Below are positions 52,126 to 62,513 of a stretch of 64,000 bases of DNA, piece by piece. How positions within the stretch are numbered: the first letter of the stretch is position 1; each line of letters starts with the position of its first letter. Origin of the DNA: Phycisphaerales bacterium (GTDB lineage Bacteria > Planctomycetota > Phycisphaerae > Phycisphaerales > UBA1924); the NCBI GenBank assembly GCA_017642965.1, contig JAEPOJ010000013.1, positions 23,227-87,226 of the forward strand, given 5' to 3'. A model generated the notes under the pieces. It saw nothing but the letters and a program-made list of their open reading frames with translations. It was not told where the DNA came from and ran no database searches. A program made the position numbers and the translations under genes.

Positions 52126-53314
52126 AGCGAACAAACGCCATCGGGTCGCCGTGGTCTACCACTACTTTGCCCACTACCGCGAGCCGATCATCCGAGAGCT
52201 GATCGATGGTTCGGAACACGAGTATCACTTCTTCGGCGACACACAGAGCTTTGATTCCGGAATCAAGCTTACGGACATCGACCCCAAGTCGTTCACCCGC
52301 ACCAAGTGCACGCAGCGCGGGCCGCTGCTCTTCCAGTGGGGAGCCGTCAAACTCGCACTCAGCCGGCGATACGACACGCTGATCCTGCTCGGGAACTGCA
52401 AGTGGCCCACAACGTGGCTCTCCGCGATCATCGGGCGCCTCACCGGCAAGCGTGTCCTCTTCTGGACGCACGGCTGGCTCAGGCGAGAGACCGGGAAGCA
52501 GGCGCTGATCCGCAACACGTTCTACAAGCTCGGGCACGGGCTCCTGCTGTACGGGCACCGTGCCAAGGCCATCGGGCTGGGCTACGGCTTCAGGCCAGGA
52601 CAGCTGCACGTCATCTACAACTCACTCGACTGTGAGCTTCAGGACAGGACGCTCGCCGCAATGCCGGATGATGCGCGCCGGACCACCCGCGCCGAGCTGT
52701 TCCCCGGGCGCGAGGACCACCCGGTGCTGGTCAACATCACACGACTGCACCACTACAAAAAGCTCGACCAGCTGATCCACGCGGCCGCGAAACTCGAGGA
52801 GTCCGGGCGTCCCGTGAACGTCCTGGTCGTGGGCGACGGCCCGCACAAGCAGGAGCTCATGGATCTCGCGGATCAGCTGGGTGTCAGCGCGGTGTTCACG
52901 GGCGCGGTGTACGGTGAGGATGAGCTCGGGCGGATGCTGATCGCGTCTGACGTCGCCGTCATGCCCGGCCCGATCGGGCTGCTCGCGATGCACGCCCTGG
53001 CCTACGGCGTGCCCGCGATCAGCCACAACAGCTACGATCAGCAGATGCCGGAGTTCGAGTCCATCGTTGAGGGCAAGACGGGCGGGTTCTTTACCGAGGA
53101 CAACCTGGAATCACTGACGGAAACGATCGAGCATCAGATCGGTATCGAGTGGACCCACGAGCAACGCATGCAAGCCGCGAGGGAACTGATCGAGCGGTTC
53201 TATAACCCAGTGTCGCAGCGTAAGCTGATCGACCGGGCGGTCGAGGGCGACCCGGCGGACGATGTGTTCAACGCGAGACTCGAACGGTACACGGCGCATG
53301 GGAGCAAGCCATGA
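52115..53314 (+). CDS. glycosyltransferase, GT4 family
   Basis: A 399-residue GT-B enzyme. The N-terminal half begins [19 protein letters not shown]. The C-terminal half has [50 protein letters not shown] and the donor-binding segment [20 protein letters not shown], which replaces the common EX7E pattern with [11 protein letters not shown]. Predicted cytoplasmic. It overlaps the GT2 gene by 11 bases and the following acetyltransferase by 4, so it belongs to the same operon. Confidence 0.88.
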   Translation: MAAKANKRHRVAVVYHYFAHYREPIIRELIDGSEHEYHFFGDTQSFDSGIKLTDIDPKSFTRTKCTQRGPLLFQWGAVKLALSRRYDTLILLGNCKWPTTWLSAIIGRLTGKRVLFWTHGWLRRETGKQALIRNTFYKLGHGLLLYGHRAKAIGLGYGFRPGQLHVIYNSLDCELQDRTLAAMPDDARRTTRAELFPGREDHPVLVNITRLHHYKKLDQLIHAAAKLEESGRPVNVLVVGDGPHKQELMDLADQLGVSAVFTGAVYGEDELGRMLIASDVAVMPGPIGLLAMHALAYGVPAISHNSYDQQMPEFESIVEGKTGGFFTEDNLESLTETIEHQIGIEWTHEQRMQAARELIERFYNPVSQRKLIDRAVEGDPADDVFNARLERYTAHGSKP

Positions 53315-53895
53315 GTATCAGGAACCTGCTCTACAAGAATCAGAACGTGCGGCAGAAGATCCGCGACGTCCGCATGTGGTACCGGAGGAAGCGTTACCGC
53401 CTCGGCAACGTGCACCCGACCTTTTACACAAGCGATTGCAGCTCGCTGAGCAGGGACCTGCTGGCCCGCGAGTACTCATTCTGCGCCAAGGGCTGCCTGA
53501 TCGGTCCCAAGGTCGAGCTCGGGGCATACGTCATGCTCGGCCCAAGGGTGATGATCGTCGGTGACGACCACGTGTTCGACAAGGTCGCGACGCCGATCAT
53601 CTTCTCGGGGCGGCCGGAGAAACGCAATACCCTGATCGACAGGGACGCGTGGATCGGCGCGGGTTCGATCGTGATGGCCGGCGTGACCGTTGGTCGGGGC
53701 GCAATTGTCGCCGCGGGATCCGTTGTGACCAAGGACATCCCGCCCTACGAGATCCACGGCGGTGTGCCGGCGAAGAAGATCAAAGATCGATTCTCAAATG
53801 AGCAAGACCGGGCTGAGCACGATCGCATGCTCGATCAGCCGCCCCGGCGTGGCGAGTACTGCGAGCCGCTTCAGACCCGTGGCAAGAACGATTAA
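53311..53895 (+). CDS. left-handed beta-helix acetyltransferase (4), CatB/WbbJ-like
   Basis: A 194-residue hexapeptide-repeat protein of a different subgroup from the three upstream. Coils [17 protein letters not shown], the loop [16 protein letters not shown] with the His, then [46 protein letters not shown], a classic ending. It probably acetylates a sugar hydroxyl or amine. Last gene of the operon; its stop overlaps the converging polymerase gene by 4 bases. The start overlaps the GT4 stop. Confidence 0.87.
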   Translation: MSIRNLLYKNQNVRQKIRDVRMWYRRKRYRLGNVHPTFYTSDCSSLSRDLLAREYSFCAKGCLIGPKVELGAYVMLGPRVMIVGDDHVFDKVATPIIFSGRPEKRNTLIDRDAWIGAGSIVMAGVTVGRGAIVAAGSVVTKDIPPYEIHGGVPAKKIKDRFSNEQDRAEHDRMLDQPPRRGEYCEPLQTRGKND

Positions 53896-55253
53896 CTGTA
53901 CTCAGGGTCTGCGTATCCCTGCTCAAGCAGTTCGTAGTCATCGTTCTGAGACCAGTTGTACTCTTCGGAGTAACTCTCACGGGTCACAAGCTTTGAGAGC
54001 ATCAGGTAGGTGAAGAATGGAAGCGGGATGAGCACGAACGAGCCCTGCTTCATCGAGAGCATCGTCGTGTAGCACACCAGCGCGAGCATGATCGCGACCG
54101 CGCTCCGATCGATCACACCACGCATCGCAAGCCGGAACGCTCGGAGCATATGGAGGCCGGTGATCGCGAAAACACCGGCCAGGATAGAGAGCCCGATCAG
54201 GCCATGGTGAGCAAGCACTTCCACCACGAGGTTATGCGGGTACAAGAACCCCTCGCCGTCATGCTTTACAACCGCGTTGAACGATCCGGTGCCGATGCCC
54301 TGCAAATAGTTCCCCGGGTTCACCGCATACTCGCCCAGCAACTCTCGGGCGAAATACATCCGTCCTTGCAGGCCGGCAGAAATATCACTCGCGGTAAACC
54401 GCTGAGATGACTCACTGCTTGATGCAAGCACCTTGCCGACCAGGGCGATGATCCCCAATGCGATGGCGCCAGATCCCGCACGAACAAAGAACTGTCTGAC
54501 ATCCCGAACCTGATGCGCGAGCGGGTAGAAGAGTACTGAGAAGAAGAGCGCGAAAACGAGCTGGCCGCGACTGCCAACAAGAAACGCGATGGCTGCGCCA
54601 AGAAGAAACGCGCCCATACGCAACAGCCCCAACGTCGCGCCGCGTCGTTCTGGCTCGATGAGTGCTGCGAAGAGCATCATGTACCCCCCCACTTCCGCGA
54701 TCGAGAGTGGGTTGCCCCGTTCGCTGCTGGTCCCCCCGGTGTAGGAGAGATCGATGAACAGACGAGACCCGTAGATCTGGGTCCGGGGGCTGATGATGAT
54801 CAGCACGATCAGGATTGAACCCATGATCATCATGGGAACAGCCATCTTCTTGAGCGTATCCCAGGATAGCACGATCAGCGGGAAGAGGAAGAGCATGAGC
54901 ACAGCGGGCGGAAAGCCCTTCTTCACAAAGTATGTGCCCGCTGCAGGCATCAGGCTGTAGCTCACGCCAAAGATCGCGAAGGCATACAACGCCCACACCA
55001 GGACACTGTTGATATTGAAGTATCCCCGCATGGGCTTGCGGCCCATCAGGATCGAAAACATCACCGCGAGCAGGACGATTGAACCGGATACAACATTCAG
55101 CAACCATGAGTTGCGTGCAAAGGCACGATAGAACGAACTCAGCAGCTGCTCGTACCCGATGAAGCTCAGCGCAAGCACACCCGCCCAGTGCGGACGCCAC
55201 AGCGCGAGGAAGCACAGCGTGGCGAAAACGAGCAATGCGATCGCTGAGAGCAT
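53892..55253 (-). CDS. O-antigen polymerase/ligase-like membrane protein
   Basis: A 453-residue polytopic protein with about twelve hydrophobic segments and the Wzy_C/O-antigen ligase signature: a large external loop with [20 protein letters not shown] and [17 protein letters not shown], where PHN and the following His are characteristic. These proteins polymerise lipid-linked repeat units or ligate chains. The segment [19 protein letters not shown] lies in another external loop. The soluble tail ([16 protein letters not shown]) is acidic. Base composition is a little lower in GC than in the flanking operon, consistent with separate acquisition. Confidence 0.85.
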   Translation of the reverse strand: MLSAIALLVFATLCFLALWRPHWAGVLALSFIGYEQLLSSFYRAFARNSWLLNVVSGSIVLLAVMFSILMGRKPMRGYFNINSVLVWALYAFAIFGVSYSLMPAAGTYFVKKGFPPAVLMLFLFPLIVLSWDTLKKMAVPMMIMGSILIVLIIISPRTQIYGSRLFIDLSYTGGTSSERGNPLSIAEVGGYMMLFAALIEPERRGATLGLLRMGAFLLGAAIAFLVGSRGQLVFALFFSVLFYPLAHQVRDVRQFFVRAGSGAIALGIIALVGKVLASSSESSQRFTASDISAGLQGRMYFARELLGEYAVNPGNYLQGIGTGSFNAVVKHDGEGFLYPHNLVVEVLAHHGLIGLSILAGVFAITGLHMLRAFRLAMRGVIDRSAVAIMLALVCYTTMLSMKQGSFVLIPLPFFTYLMLSKLVTRESYSEEYNWSQNDDYELLEQGYADPEYS

Positions 55254-55460
55254 GTCAATCCGTTCCTTACGTCTGCAGGCCCGGTCGCCCGCGGTTCTCA
55301 GCCATCTTGGCGGGGTTTCTCCCGACGTCCAGTGCTTCCAATACTATCGACCAAATTCTCCCCATCATCAAGCAAAGAACACCGGTTCTCAGCCGATCAT
55401 GGTCGTACGATCGTGCCACCCGAGAGGGTTCGGGGCGATCGCCGATCTTCCCGGAGAACC

Positions 55461-56321
55461 ATGATAAACACGCCCGGACCAAGCGCAGCCCAGAACCAGA
55501 TGACAGATCAACGCGAGAACATGCCAACTTTCCTCTTCATCGGGGGGCAGCGATGCGGCTCGAGCTGGGTGCACAAATGCCTCGCCGAGCACCCGGACGT
55601 GTTCACCGCAACGCCCAAGGAAGTCCACTACTTCAATCGAAACTACGAGAAGGGCGATCGCTGGTACCTCGATCACTTCCGCGATGCGGGCCAGGCACAC
55701 GCGATCGGCGAGGTGACCCCGGACTACATCGCGGACCCGCAATGCCCTGAGCGAGTCCACGCGCTCTGCACAGATCTCAAGCTCGTCGCGGTCCTGCGCG
55801 AGCCAATCGAGCGGGCCCATTCGCTCTACCGGCTGAAGCTGGGCACGACCATGCCCTACAACACCTTCAACGAGGCGGTCGAGAAGCACCCGGACATGGT
55901 CGAGCACGGGCACTACGCCGAGCACCTCGAGCGGTGGTGGTCGTGCTTCCCGCGTGAGCAGATGCTGGTGCTGCTCTACGAAGACCTTGTGCGATCCGAT
56001 GCCGAGACCATCCGCAAGATCTATGAGCACATCGGTGTCCGATCCGATTTCGTGCCCTCCTGGATCGGAAAAACCGACAACGCCGCCGTGTTCCCTTCCC
56101 TCCGCGCGAAGCTGCGCCGCGCAGGGCTCGACCCGCTCGTCAAAGCGATCGGCAGATCGTTCATCGGTGACCGGATCCGTGCCCGGGTCAACGCAAAGAA
56201 GAAGAACGCCGATGGGATCGAGATCGACCCCGAGCTCAGGCGATCGCTCGATGCGCACTACAAGCCACACAACGACAGGCTGCGCTCCATCCTCGGGCGA
56301 CCGCTGGAGAACTGGTCCTGA
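55461..56321 (+). CDS. sulfotransferase (PAPS-dependent)
   Basis: A 286-residue soluble sulfotransferase. The 5'-phosphosulfate loop is FLFIGGQRCGSSWVHKCL at about residue 22, followed by TPKEVHYFNRNYEKG as in heparan-sulfate/NodH-like sulfotransferases, AIGEVTPDYIADP, and the 3'-phosphate loop KLVAVLREPIERAHSLYRL. It should sulfate a sugar on the lipid-linked or nascent glycan. The PAPS supply would come from the locus at 22.8-26 kb. The ATG at 55461 has GGAG six bases upstream. Its stop abuts the converging flippase stop with no intervening base. Confidence 0.87.
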   Translation: MINTPGPSAAQNQMTDQRENMPTFLFIGGQRCGSSWVHKCLAEHPDVFTATPKEVHYFNRNYEKGDRWYLDHFRDAGQAHAIGEVTPDYIADPQCPERVHALCTDLKLVAVLREPIERAHSLYRLKLGTTMPYNTFNEAVEKHPDMVEHGHYAEHLERWWSCFPREQMLVLLYEDLVRSDAETIRKIYEHIGVRSDFVPSWIGKTDNAAVFPSLRAKLRRAGLDPLVKAIGRSFIGDRIRARVNAKKKNADGIEIDPELRRSLDAHYKPHNDRLRSILGRPLENWS

Positions 56322-57857
56322 TCACTTCTTCAGCATCAGCACACGCCGGCAATGGCGCGCGAGCTTGCCCGGCAGCGCGTCGCACGTGTTCGAGAGCGCC
56401 CCGGGCATGAGCACCCGAATAATCAGGACGTACGCGCCGAGGAAGATCAGGGCGCTGCCGATCCCCTGCGCAACCAATCTCGCCCGGGGCAGGGTCGTCT
56501 CGAAGCCGAGCTCGAACCGCGCATATACGACGATCGCGTACACCACGATCCCGATCGCGTACGCCGGCATGCACCCGCGCAGCACCGACCAGACCGGCAC
56601 GCCGATCCTGGGTAATCCCGCGAACCACCCAACCAGCAGCGAGACCAGCAGCCCGACGCCGATCCCGATCGCGAAGTCCCCCGGGGTTTCGCCGACGATG
56701 GAAACAATCAGCGTCGCGACCAGCAGGATGACCGCCTGTGCGATGCTCACGAAAGCCCACGTCCTGTAGCGTCCCCTCGCCTGCATCGTGGGCTCGAACA
56801 CGTTGAGCAGCATCCTCGTGGGGAAGAACGCGCCCATCCAGAGCACCGCGGGGATCGAACTCTCCCACTTGCTGCCCCACACGAAGCGGATCAGATCGCC
56901 AGAGCCGACGCTCACGCTCATCGCGAACGCGGAGCTGATGATCATCATCGATTGCGATGAACGGATCACCGCGCCGGTGAACCGATGCTGCTCGCGCTGC
57001 ACAGCGCTCAGCGTCGGAAGCAGCACCGACTGTATGTTCGCGGCGAGCAGCTGGTTGAGCTGCATCAGCAGCTGGTAGGCGAAGAAGTACACACCGATGA
57101 TCGCCGGGTCGTGGAAGAGCCCGAGGATCATGTAGGAGCCCTGGCGGGTCATCATCATGGCCCCGCTGCCAACGATCAGCCAGATCGAAGAAGCGAGCAG
57201 GATACGCCATAGAACAGGGCGGAGTCGCCCAGCCAGCGGCAGCGGACCGCACAGCAGCCGCCCCATGATCCAGCTGCCAAGGGCCGCGAGCACGGCCGGC
57301 CACACAAAGCTCTGCGCCCCCGCGCCCATCACGGCGAGCAGGATCATGCTCGCGCTTCGGATGAGCCCGCTCGCGAGCTGGACCCGCGCAAGCTCGCGGA
57401 AGCGCATCTGCACCGAGAGCCAGGCGCGGTACATCGTGTCGGGCGTGCCCACAAGGCACGACAGGGCCAGCACAAGGATCATGACGGTCAGCTCGGGTTC
57501 CTGATACAGCAGGGCGATCGGGTAGGCACCGATCGCGAGCAGCGCCGCGGCCGCCACATTGAACCCCGTCGCCATCCAGAACACGCTCGGACAGAGGCGG
57601 GCGAAGTGACGCTCCCCACGCTGGACCACGATCTTCCTGGTACCGCCGTCACGGAAGATCTGCACCAGCGATGAGACGCTGATGGCGATCGCGTAGAGGC
57701 CGAAGTCCTCATCGAGCAGCAGCCACCCGAGCACGATCTGAGCAACAAAGGCGCCGCCTTTGTTGATCATCGAAGCGATGAGCATCCAGAACAGCCCGCG
57801 CGATGTCCGCTGCGCGTAGGCCTGCTTGCTCGGCTTGGATGTCGCTGGATCGGTCAA
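56322..57857 (-). CDS. Wzx-type oligosaccharide flippase
   Basis: A 511-residue polytopic protein of the MVF/polysaccharide-transport superfamily, with about fourteen membrane segments. N-terminal block RGLFWMLIASMINKGGAFVAQIVLG, then LLDEDFGLYAIAISVSSLVQIFRDGG, and the mid-protein QGSYMILGLFHDPAIIGVYFFAYQL are typical. It exports undecaprenyl-linked repeat units. The start is a TTG at 57857 with AGGGG eight bases upstream; the next in-frame ATG would remove the N-terminal amphipathic region. With the polymerase and glycosyltransferases it makes a Wzx/Wzy-type pathway plausible. Confidence 0.87.
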   Translation of the reverse strand: MTDPATSKPSKQAYAQRTSRGLFWMLIASMINKGGAFVAQIVLGWLLLDEDFGLYAIAISVSSLVQIFRDGGTRKIVVQRGERHFARLCPSVFWMATGFNVAAAALLAIGAYPIALLYQEPELTVMILVLALSCLVGTPDTMYRAWLSVQMRFRELARVQLASGLIRSASMILLAVMGAGAQSFVWPAVLAALGSWIMGRLLCGPLPLAGRLRPVLWRILLASSIWLIVGSGAMMMTRQGSYMILGLFHDPAIIGVYFFAYQLLMQLNQLLAANIQSVLLPTLSAVQREQHRFTGAVIRSSQSMMIISSAFAMSVSVGSGDLIRFVWGSKWESSIPAVLWMGAFFPTRMLLNVFEPTMQARGRYRTWAFVSIAQAVILLVATLIVSIVGETPGDFAIGIGVGLLVSLLVGWFAGLPRIGVPVWSVLRGCMPAYAIGIVVYAIVVYARFELGFETTLPRARLVAQGIGSALIFLGAYVLIIRVLMPGALSNTCDALPGKLARHCRRVLMLKK

Positions 57858-57940
57858 CGTCGTGCCCCTGTGCGTGCGTGCACGCTAGTCTATCGGCCAC
57901 GCGGACAGGCGGATGGACGCCGGCTCTCTTGCACTTACAT

Positions 57941-57970
57941 AAAAAACGGGCGGCCCGTTCGGGCCGCCCG
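57941..57970 (-). terminator. intrinsic terminator of the metalloprotease gene
   Basis: A 10-bp perfect GC stem CGGGCGGCCC / GGGCCGCCCG (57947-57970, loop GTTC). Read on the minus strand it is followed by TTTTTT (57941-57946). It lies 28 bases after the metalloprotease stop. Confidence 0.88.
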
Positions 57971-57998
57971 CCAGAAATCACTGGTGGCTCAGGCGGGA

Positions 57999-60900
57999 TC
58001 AGTTGTCGGTGTAGACGTATCCCGCGTCGAGCGCCTTGCCCACGCGCTGCGAGACTTCTTCCAGGTGCGCCCGGGTGTAGGCGTCGAGCGCGTCGCGGTT
58101 CTCAAGCACCCCGTCCACGCCGTCCTTAATCTTGCGCAGGTGCATCATCGAGAGCATCTTCACCGGCTTGGCCGACGAGTTGAACCCGCCGTCGGCAAAG
58201 GCCATGTCGATGAGACGGTCGAGGTGCTCACGCTGCAGATTGCGCCGCAGCGACGAGATCATCGGGTTGCGGTTGTCGTACCCGCCGCCGATGTCCTCGC
58301 CAAGCTCCTTCCACGCCGCTTCGGTCACGCTCTGCATCAGCTCGGCGAGCGTCAGGGCGTCCTGATCGGCCGGGACGAACAGCTCGTAGTCGTACACGCG
58401 CTGGACAGTCTGCGGGTTCAGAAGCATCGTCAGGGCCGAGGCCTGCATGCCCATGATCCGGTCGTGGATCGGCAGGGCCGCATCGGACATCACCGAGGTG
58501 ACATCGTCCCACCACTTATCGACCGTGGTGTGGGTGAGCAGCTCGGGGCTGATGCCGAAGGCCTCGTCGTAGAACGAGTTGTCGATCACGAACTGCATCG
58601 CCGCGCGCTGACGCTCAGCGGGGACCACCTCGATCGGTGCCCGGCTGCCCGGGTCACCCTTCTTGTCGCGGTAGACGTACGCCGAGCCGACCCAGTTCGC
58701 CATCATCGAGAGCGACTGCATCTGCGTGTTCAGCGAGATCAGGTACCCACGCCTGGCACGCGACCAGGAGTCGCCGTCGTCAACGAACTTGGTCAGCAGG
58801 CCCTCGCGGATCGTCTTCACGAGCGACATCTGGTTGTTCGCGAAGTCGAGCGGGTTCTCGGCAAGGTCGTAGCGGCGGGCACGCGGGTCCGGGCCGAACG
58901 TGTCCTCGTCCGTGCCGTACTGCAGCTCGGGCTCCGAGACACGCTCGAGCACCTTGGGCAGGTTCTTCTCGGGGCCGTAGCCGTACTCGATGACCCAGTA
59001 GTCGTACGGGCCGATCTCGAACGACGAGTGGTTGCCCTGAACCTCGCCGAAGCCCGGCATCATGATGTTGATGCCGTTGTAATCCATGACCGATGCCGAC
59101 CAGGGCTTCTGGTCCTTCATCGCCTCGGAGTTGATCTCCGAGAGCGAGTAGGCGCTGGAGCCCTTGAAGTTGTGACGCAGGCCGAGGGTGTGCCCAACCT
59201 CGTGCGCGACGAGCTCGGCGAGCATCGGGCCGACGAACCACTCGGGCACGCCGTCGATCATGTCGCCCTCGTCCTTCTTGTCGGCCTTCGGCGCCTCGGG
59301 GGCTTCCTCGCCCTCGGCTTCATCTTCCGACTCGGGCTCCTCTTCCTTGGGCTCGTCCTTCTTCTCAAGCAGGGCCAAGTACTCCGGCGGGATCATCGCC
59401 TTGAGCCCGGGGTTCTCCTCGAGCTGCTTGCGGATCATCTCGAGTGTTTCCTCATCGATCTCCGGCTCCATCGCAGCGCCGGTCTCGGCGTTTGCTGCCG
59501 CGGTAGCGCTGACCTCCTGAAGATCAGCGGCGAAGAGATCGATCATGCTCAGGTACATACGCATCATGGCCAGATCGAGCGCCTTGCCGGTCGCGGCCAT
59601 GCACATGCCGTTCACCTGCGACGCGCGCCCGCCGAGCCCGTCGAACTCGTCGTTACCGAGCATGTCGGCGCCGGGGACGAACCCGTCCATCTGATGGAGC
59701 TGGTTGAGGTGGCTGCTGTGGTCATGCCCGCAAGCGGAGCGGTTGCTGCGCTCGTTGAGGATGATGTCGCGCTGCTGGGGGGTCGCCAGACGCAGGCGCG
59801 GGTCCCACTCCGGGTTCTCCTCGAGCCACTGGAGCGTCGCGGGCGAGTAACCCTCGGTCGCCAAGGTGCCCAGCAGGTCTTCCCAGCGGTAGGTGAACAC
59901 GCGCACCCAGCCGTCGGTCAGGACGACGTCCGCGTCGAGGATCTCACCCGTCATCGGGTTCACGCGGGACGGGCCGATCGCGGTCGACACGTCGTTGCTG
60001 ATCCAGCGGATGAAGTTGTAACGCACATCCTCCGGGTCCTTGTCCATATTGGTGCCGGTCGCCTTGTCCTGGTACTGGACCTGGATCGCGCCGTCAATAC
60101 CGATCGCGCGGAACGCGTCGTTCCACTGCTCAATGCCCTCACGCACCCAGCGCCGGTAGCGGATCGGGACCGTGTGCTCCACGTAGTACACGATGGGTTC
60201 CTTGGGCGGGCTGAGTGAGAGGCGCGGGTCCGCCTTCTCGATGTGCCAGCGGTTGATGTAACGCTGGGCCTTCTCATCGCTGTCGTACTTGCCCAGATCC
60301 GTGTAGGTGGTCACGAAGTAGCCGAGGCGTTGGTCGGCCTGGCGCGGTTTGAACCCGCGCGAGCCGGTGATCAGCGAGATCGAGTAGTGGAACTCCTTGA
60401 TCGTGCCGCCCGCAACCGGGCCCTCGTAGCGGATCTCGACGTTCTGCGGGAACGCCTTGACCGAAGCGACCGTGGTCAGGTTCGGGTTGAGCCCGCGCGC
60501 CGAGCCACCGAAGAAGCTCGTCGCCTGGTTCACCAGCAGGCCGTTGAGGTCGATGACCGGCTGCCCGGACGGGCCGGTTGCCAGGATCGGGACGTCGAGC
60601 AGGACGCGGTCCGTGAAGACCGTCTCCAGCGAATCCTTCGATTCCTGATCACCGGTCGAGCGGACCGCGATCTGAGGCTGGATCAGCGCCAGGCGGTTGC
60701 CGATCCGCTTCCACTTCGTGTACAGATCGCCCGACTGAAGACCCGCGAAGATCTCGCCACCCGCGACCGTCATGGCGAAAAAGTGGTTCTGCTTGTCGTA
60801 GCCACGCGGGAGCTCCGCGAGGATTTTGTTTTCCTTCTTATTGATGTACAGGTTGTAGAACGAGCGTCCGTCAGCGGTCGAGACCACCTTCTCGAACCCC

Positions 60901-61151
60901 TGAGAAACATCCTTCCAGGACCTGAGCCCATCGTCGCTGCGGCCGCTCGGTGCGCCGCCGCCTCGGCCGGCCATCGCGGCGAGCTGCGCCAGGTCGATGC
61001 TCTCCTCGGGCGTGGGCGTCGATGTGTCCGGCTCGTCATAGCTCGTCTGCGCCATGGCGCTGCCCGCAGTCAAAGCCGTCATCCCCACCACGGCACTCGC
61101 GATGCCCGCGATCGTCCGTGCGGGTACTCGCTGTTTCTTATCCCTGTTCAT
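57999..61151 (-). CDS. large exported zinc metalloprotease (DUF5117/DUF4953 type)
   Basis: A 1050-residue exported protein. Signal peptide ends near TAGSAMAQ. Residues about 60-330 match the DUF5118/DUF5117 N-terminal domains (NLYINKKENKILAELPRGY, RYEGPVAGGTIKEFHYSIS, QRLGYFVTTYTDLG). The zincin motif LVAHEVGHTLGLRHNFKGSS lies at about residues 648-665, with the Met-turn WSASVMDYNG about 30 residues on, so a metzincin-like site is complete. Just before it, at about 590-632, is a very acidic low-complexity insert (EEEPESEDEAEGEE). The C-terminal third is helical. The ATG at 61151 is supported by GGAG nine bases upstream. Substrate and partner unknown. Confidence 0.9.
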   Translation of the reverse strand: MNRDKKQRVPARTIAGIASAVVGMTALTAGSAMAQTSYDEPDTSTPTPEESIDLAQLAAMAGRGGGAPSGRSDDGLRSWKDVSQGFEKVVSTADGRSFYNLYINKKENKILAELPRGYDKQNHFFAMTVAGGEIFAGLQSGDLYTKWKRIGNRLALIQPQIAVRSTGDQESKDSLETVFTDRVLLDVPILATGPSGQPVIDLNGLLVNQATSFFGGSARGLNPNLTTVASVKAFPQNVEIRYEGPVAGGTIKEFHYSISLITGSRGFKPRQADQRLGYFVTTYTDLGKYDSDEKAQRYINRWHIEKADPRLSLSPPKEPIVYYVEHTVPIRYRRWVREGIEQWNDAFRAIGIDGAIQVQYQDKATGTNMDKDPEDVRYNFIRWISNDVSTAIGPSRVNPMTGEILDADVVLTDGWVRVFTYRWEDLLGTLATEGYSPATLQWLEENPEWDPRLRLATPQQRDIILNERSNRSACGHDHSSHLNQLHQMDGFVPGADMLGNDEFDGLGGRASQVNGMCMAATGKALDLAMMRMYLSMIDLFAADLQEVSATAAANAETGAAMEPEIDEETLEMIRKQLEENPGLKAMIPPEYLALLEKKDEPKEEEPESEDEAEGEEAPEAPKADKKDEGDMIDGVPEWFVGPMLAELVAHEVGHTLGLRHNFKGSSAYSLSEINSEAMKDQKPWSASVMDYNGINIMMPGFGEVQGNHSSFEIGPYDYWVIEYGYGPEKNLPKVLERVSEPELQYGTDEDTFGPDPRARRYDLAENPLDFANNQMSLVKTIREGLLTKFVDDGDSWSRARRGYLISLNTQMQSLSMMANWVGSAYVYRDKKGDPGSRAPIEVVPAERQRAAMQFVIDNSFYDEAFGISPELLTHTTVDKWWDDVTSVMSDAALPIHDRIMGMQASALTMLLNPQTVQRVYDYELFVPADQDALTLAELMQSVTEAAWKELGEDIGGGYDNRNPMISSLRRNLQREHLDRLIDMAFADGGFNSSAKPVKMLSMMHLRKIKDGVDGVLENRDALDAYTRAHLEEVSQRVGKALDAGYVYTDN

Positions 61152-61368
61152 CTGCACATACTCCGTTATTCAGAACGCCCGAGCGGGCAACTTTCAACGA
61201 CAGGCCGCACACGCGTCATGAGGCCAGTCCACCATGTGATCGGGGTCCCTATCGTCGCACCCCGATGCGGGGGAAGAGAACGGGACCGGGCGGAGCGCAA
61301 GACATGCGCACGCCCAACGAGCAAGAATTACCACACCAGCCCCAAAAAGATTCAAGAAAAGCCCGAAA

Positions 61369-62385
61369 TCACGCGGGTTTCAGGTGAATCCACAGCACGA
61401 TGACTGTGGATGCGACAAAAACCAGCCCCGCGAGACGCACCATGTTGTCGCGCAGAGCCAGCTCCGTCGGATCGTCGTAGCGTCCACGCATCAGCAGCGT
61501 GATCGTGCGCAGCAGCGCCAAGGTGGCTGGCGCGACCGTGATCCACATCAGATTGAATCCGAACGCTTCATCTGTACTGCCCTGTCTAGAAACAAAGTTA
61601 TACACAAAGTCGTCGTGGCGACTCTGGACATAACTCGTGTATGTCAAAAGAGTTGCAACACCGGTTACCACCACGAACATCCGCAGCATCTGGTCCGTGT
61701 AGTGCTGCTGCACGTCGCGGGCGGCCTTCGCGGCTTCATCACCTCCGAGGTGACGGCGCTCACCGAGACGCTTGCCGAACGCAAGGAACATACTCAGAAA
61801 CAGCGTCGCATTCAGCAGCCACGTCGATGGCGTGATCCCAAGAGCGGCACACCCACCAAGCACACGGATGACGAACCCAGAGGACAAACAGAGCACATCC
61901 ACGATCACGATGTGCTTGAGCCCGCCCGAATACAGCATCACGTTGATGATGTACAGGATCAGCAGCCCCAGAACCCAAGGCCGAAGCTCCGCGGGCACCC
62001 CCAGCACACTCGCGAGCGAGGCCACAAGGATGCAGATCCCGAAGATGCGGGCAATCCCGATAGGCACCTGTCCCGAGGCCAGCGGACGCTTGCACTTGCG
62101 CGGGTGGGCTTTGTCACGCTCAACATCCGCGATGTCGTTGAAGATGTAGCACCCGGAGGCCGCGAGCCCAAAGCCAATGAACGTCATGCCGATCGCGAGC
62201 GCAAGCTCTGCGCGGGGCATGTCCTGGAGCTTCCCGTCCGCAAGCGCGAACAAGGGTCCGATAAGGACGAACACGCCCTTGGACCACTGATGCAGGCGCA
62301 TGAGCTTGATCAGCCCGCGCGCCACATGACCAAGGTGGCCATCGGGGCGTGCGGGCTCGGGCTGGGCTGGTCCTGTGTCGCTCAT
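61369..62385 (-). CDS. UbiA-family prenyltransferase, decaprenyl-phosphate phosphoribosyltransferase-like
   Basis: A 338-residue integral membrane enzyme of the UbiA superfamily. The first aspartate motif is GCYIFNDIADVERDKAHPRKCKRPLASG, in the form seen in DPPR synthases, which join 5-phosphoribosyl pyrophosphate to polyprenyl phosphate. The second acidic block is FGKRLGERRHLGGDEAAKA. About eight or nine membrane segments. In mycobacteria this step starts arabinan precursor synthesis; in other bacteria such genes occur in glycan loci. AGGGAG lies upstream of the ATG. It is divergent from a GT-C-like gene, a common pairing for polyprenyl-sugar use. Confidence 0.85.
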   Translation of the reverse strand: MSDTGPAQPEPARPDGHLGHVARGLIKLMRLHQWSKGVFVLIGPLFALADGKLQDMPRAELALAIGMTFIGFGLAASGCYIFNDIADVERDKAHPRKCKRPLASGQVPIGIARIFGICILVASLASVLGVPAELRPWVLGLLILYIINVMLYSGGLKHIVIVDVLCLSSGFVIRVLGGCAALGITPSTWLLNATLFLSMFLAFGKRLGERRHLGGDEAAKAARDVQQHYTDQMLRMFVVVTGVATLLTYTSYVQSRHDDFVYNFVSRQGSTDEAFGFNLMWITVAPATLALLRTITLLMRGRYDDPTELALRDNMVRLAGLVFVASTVIVLWIHLKPA

Positions 62386-62513
62386 CGTGCTCCCTGCATC
62401 GACACAACGATATAGAGGGCACAAGAGTTCAGCCCAACTCGGCACAGAACAGGTCAGAATTCCGTCATTCCGGCGTCTCAATGCGGCCCTATGCCGATAG
62501 GGTGTGCATCCCG

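Noticed and set aside
57870..60218. 782-codon open frame on the plus strand
   Set aside because: It is antisense to the metalloprotease, which has a complete zinc motif, Met-turn and signal peptide; the antisense product has no domain.
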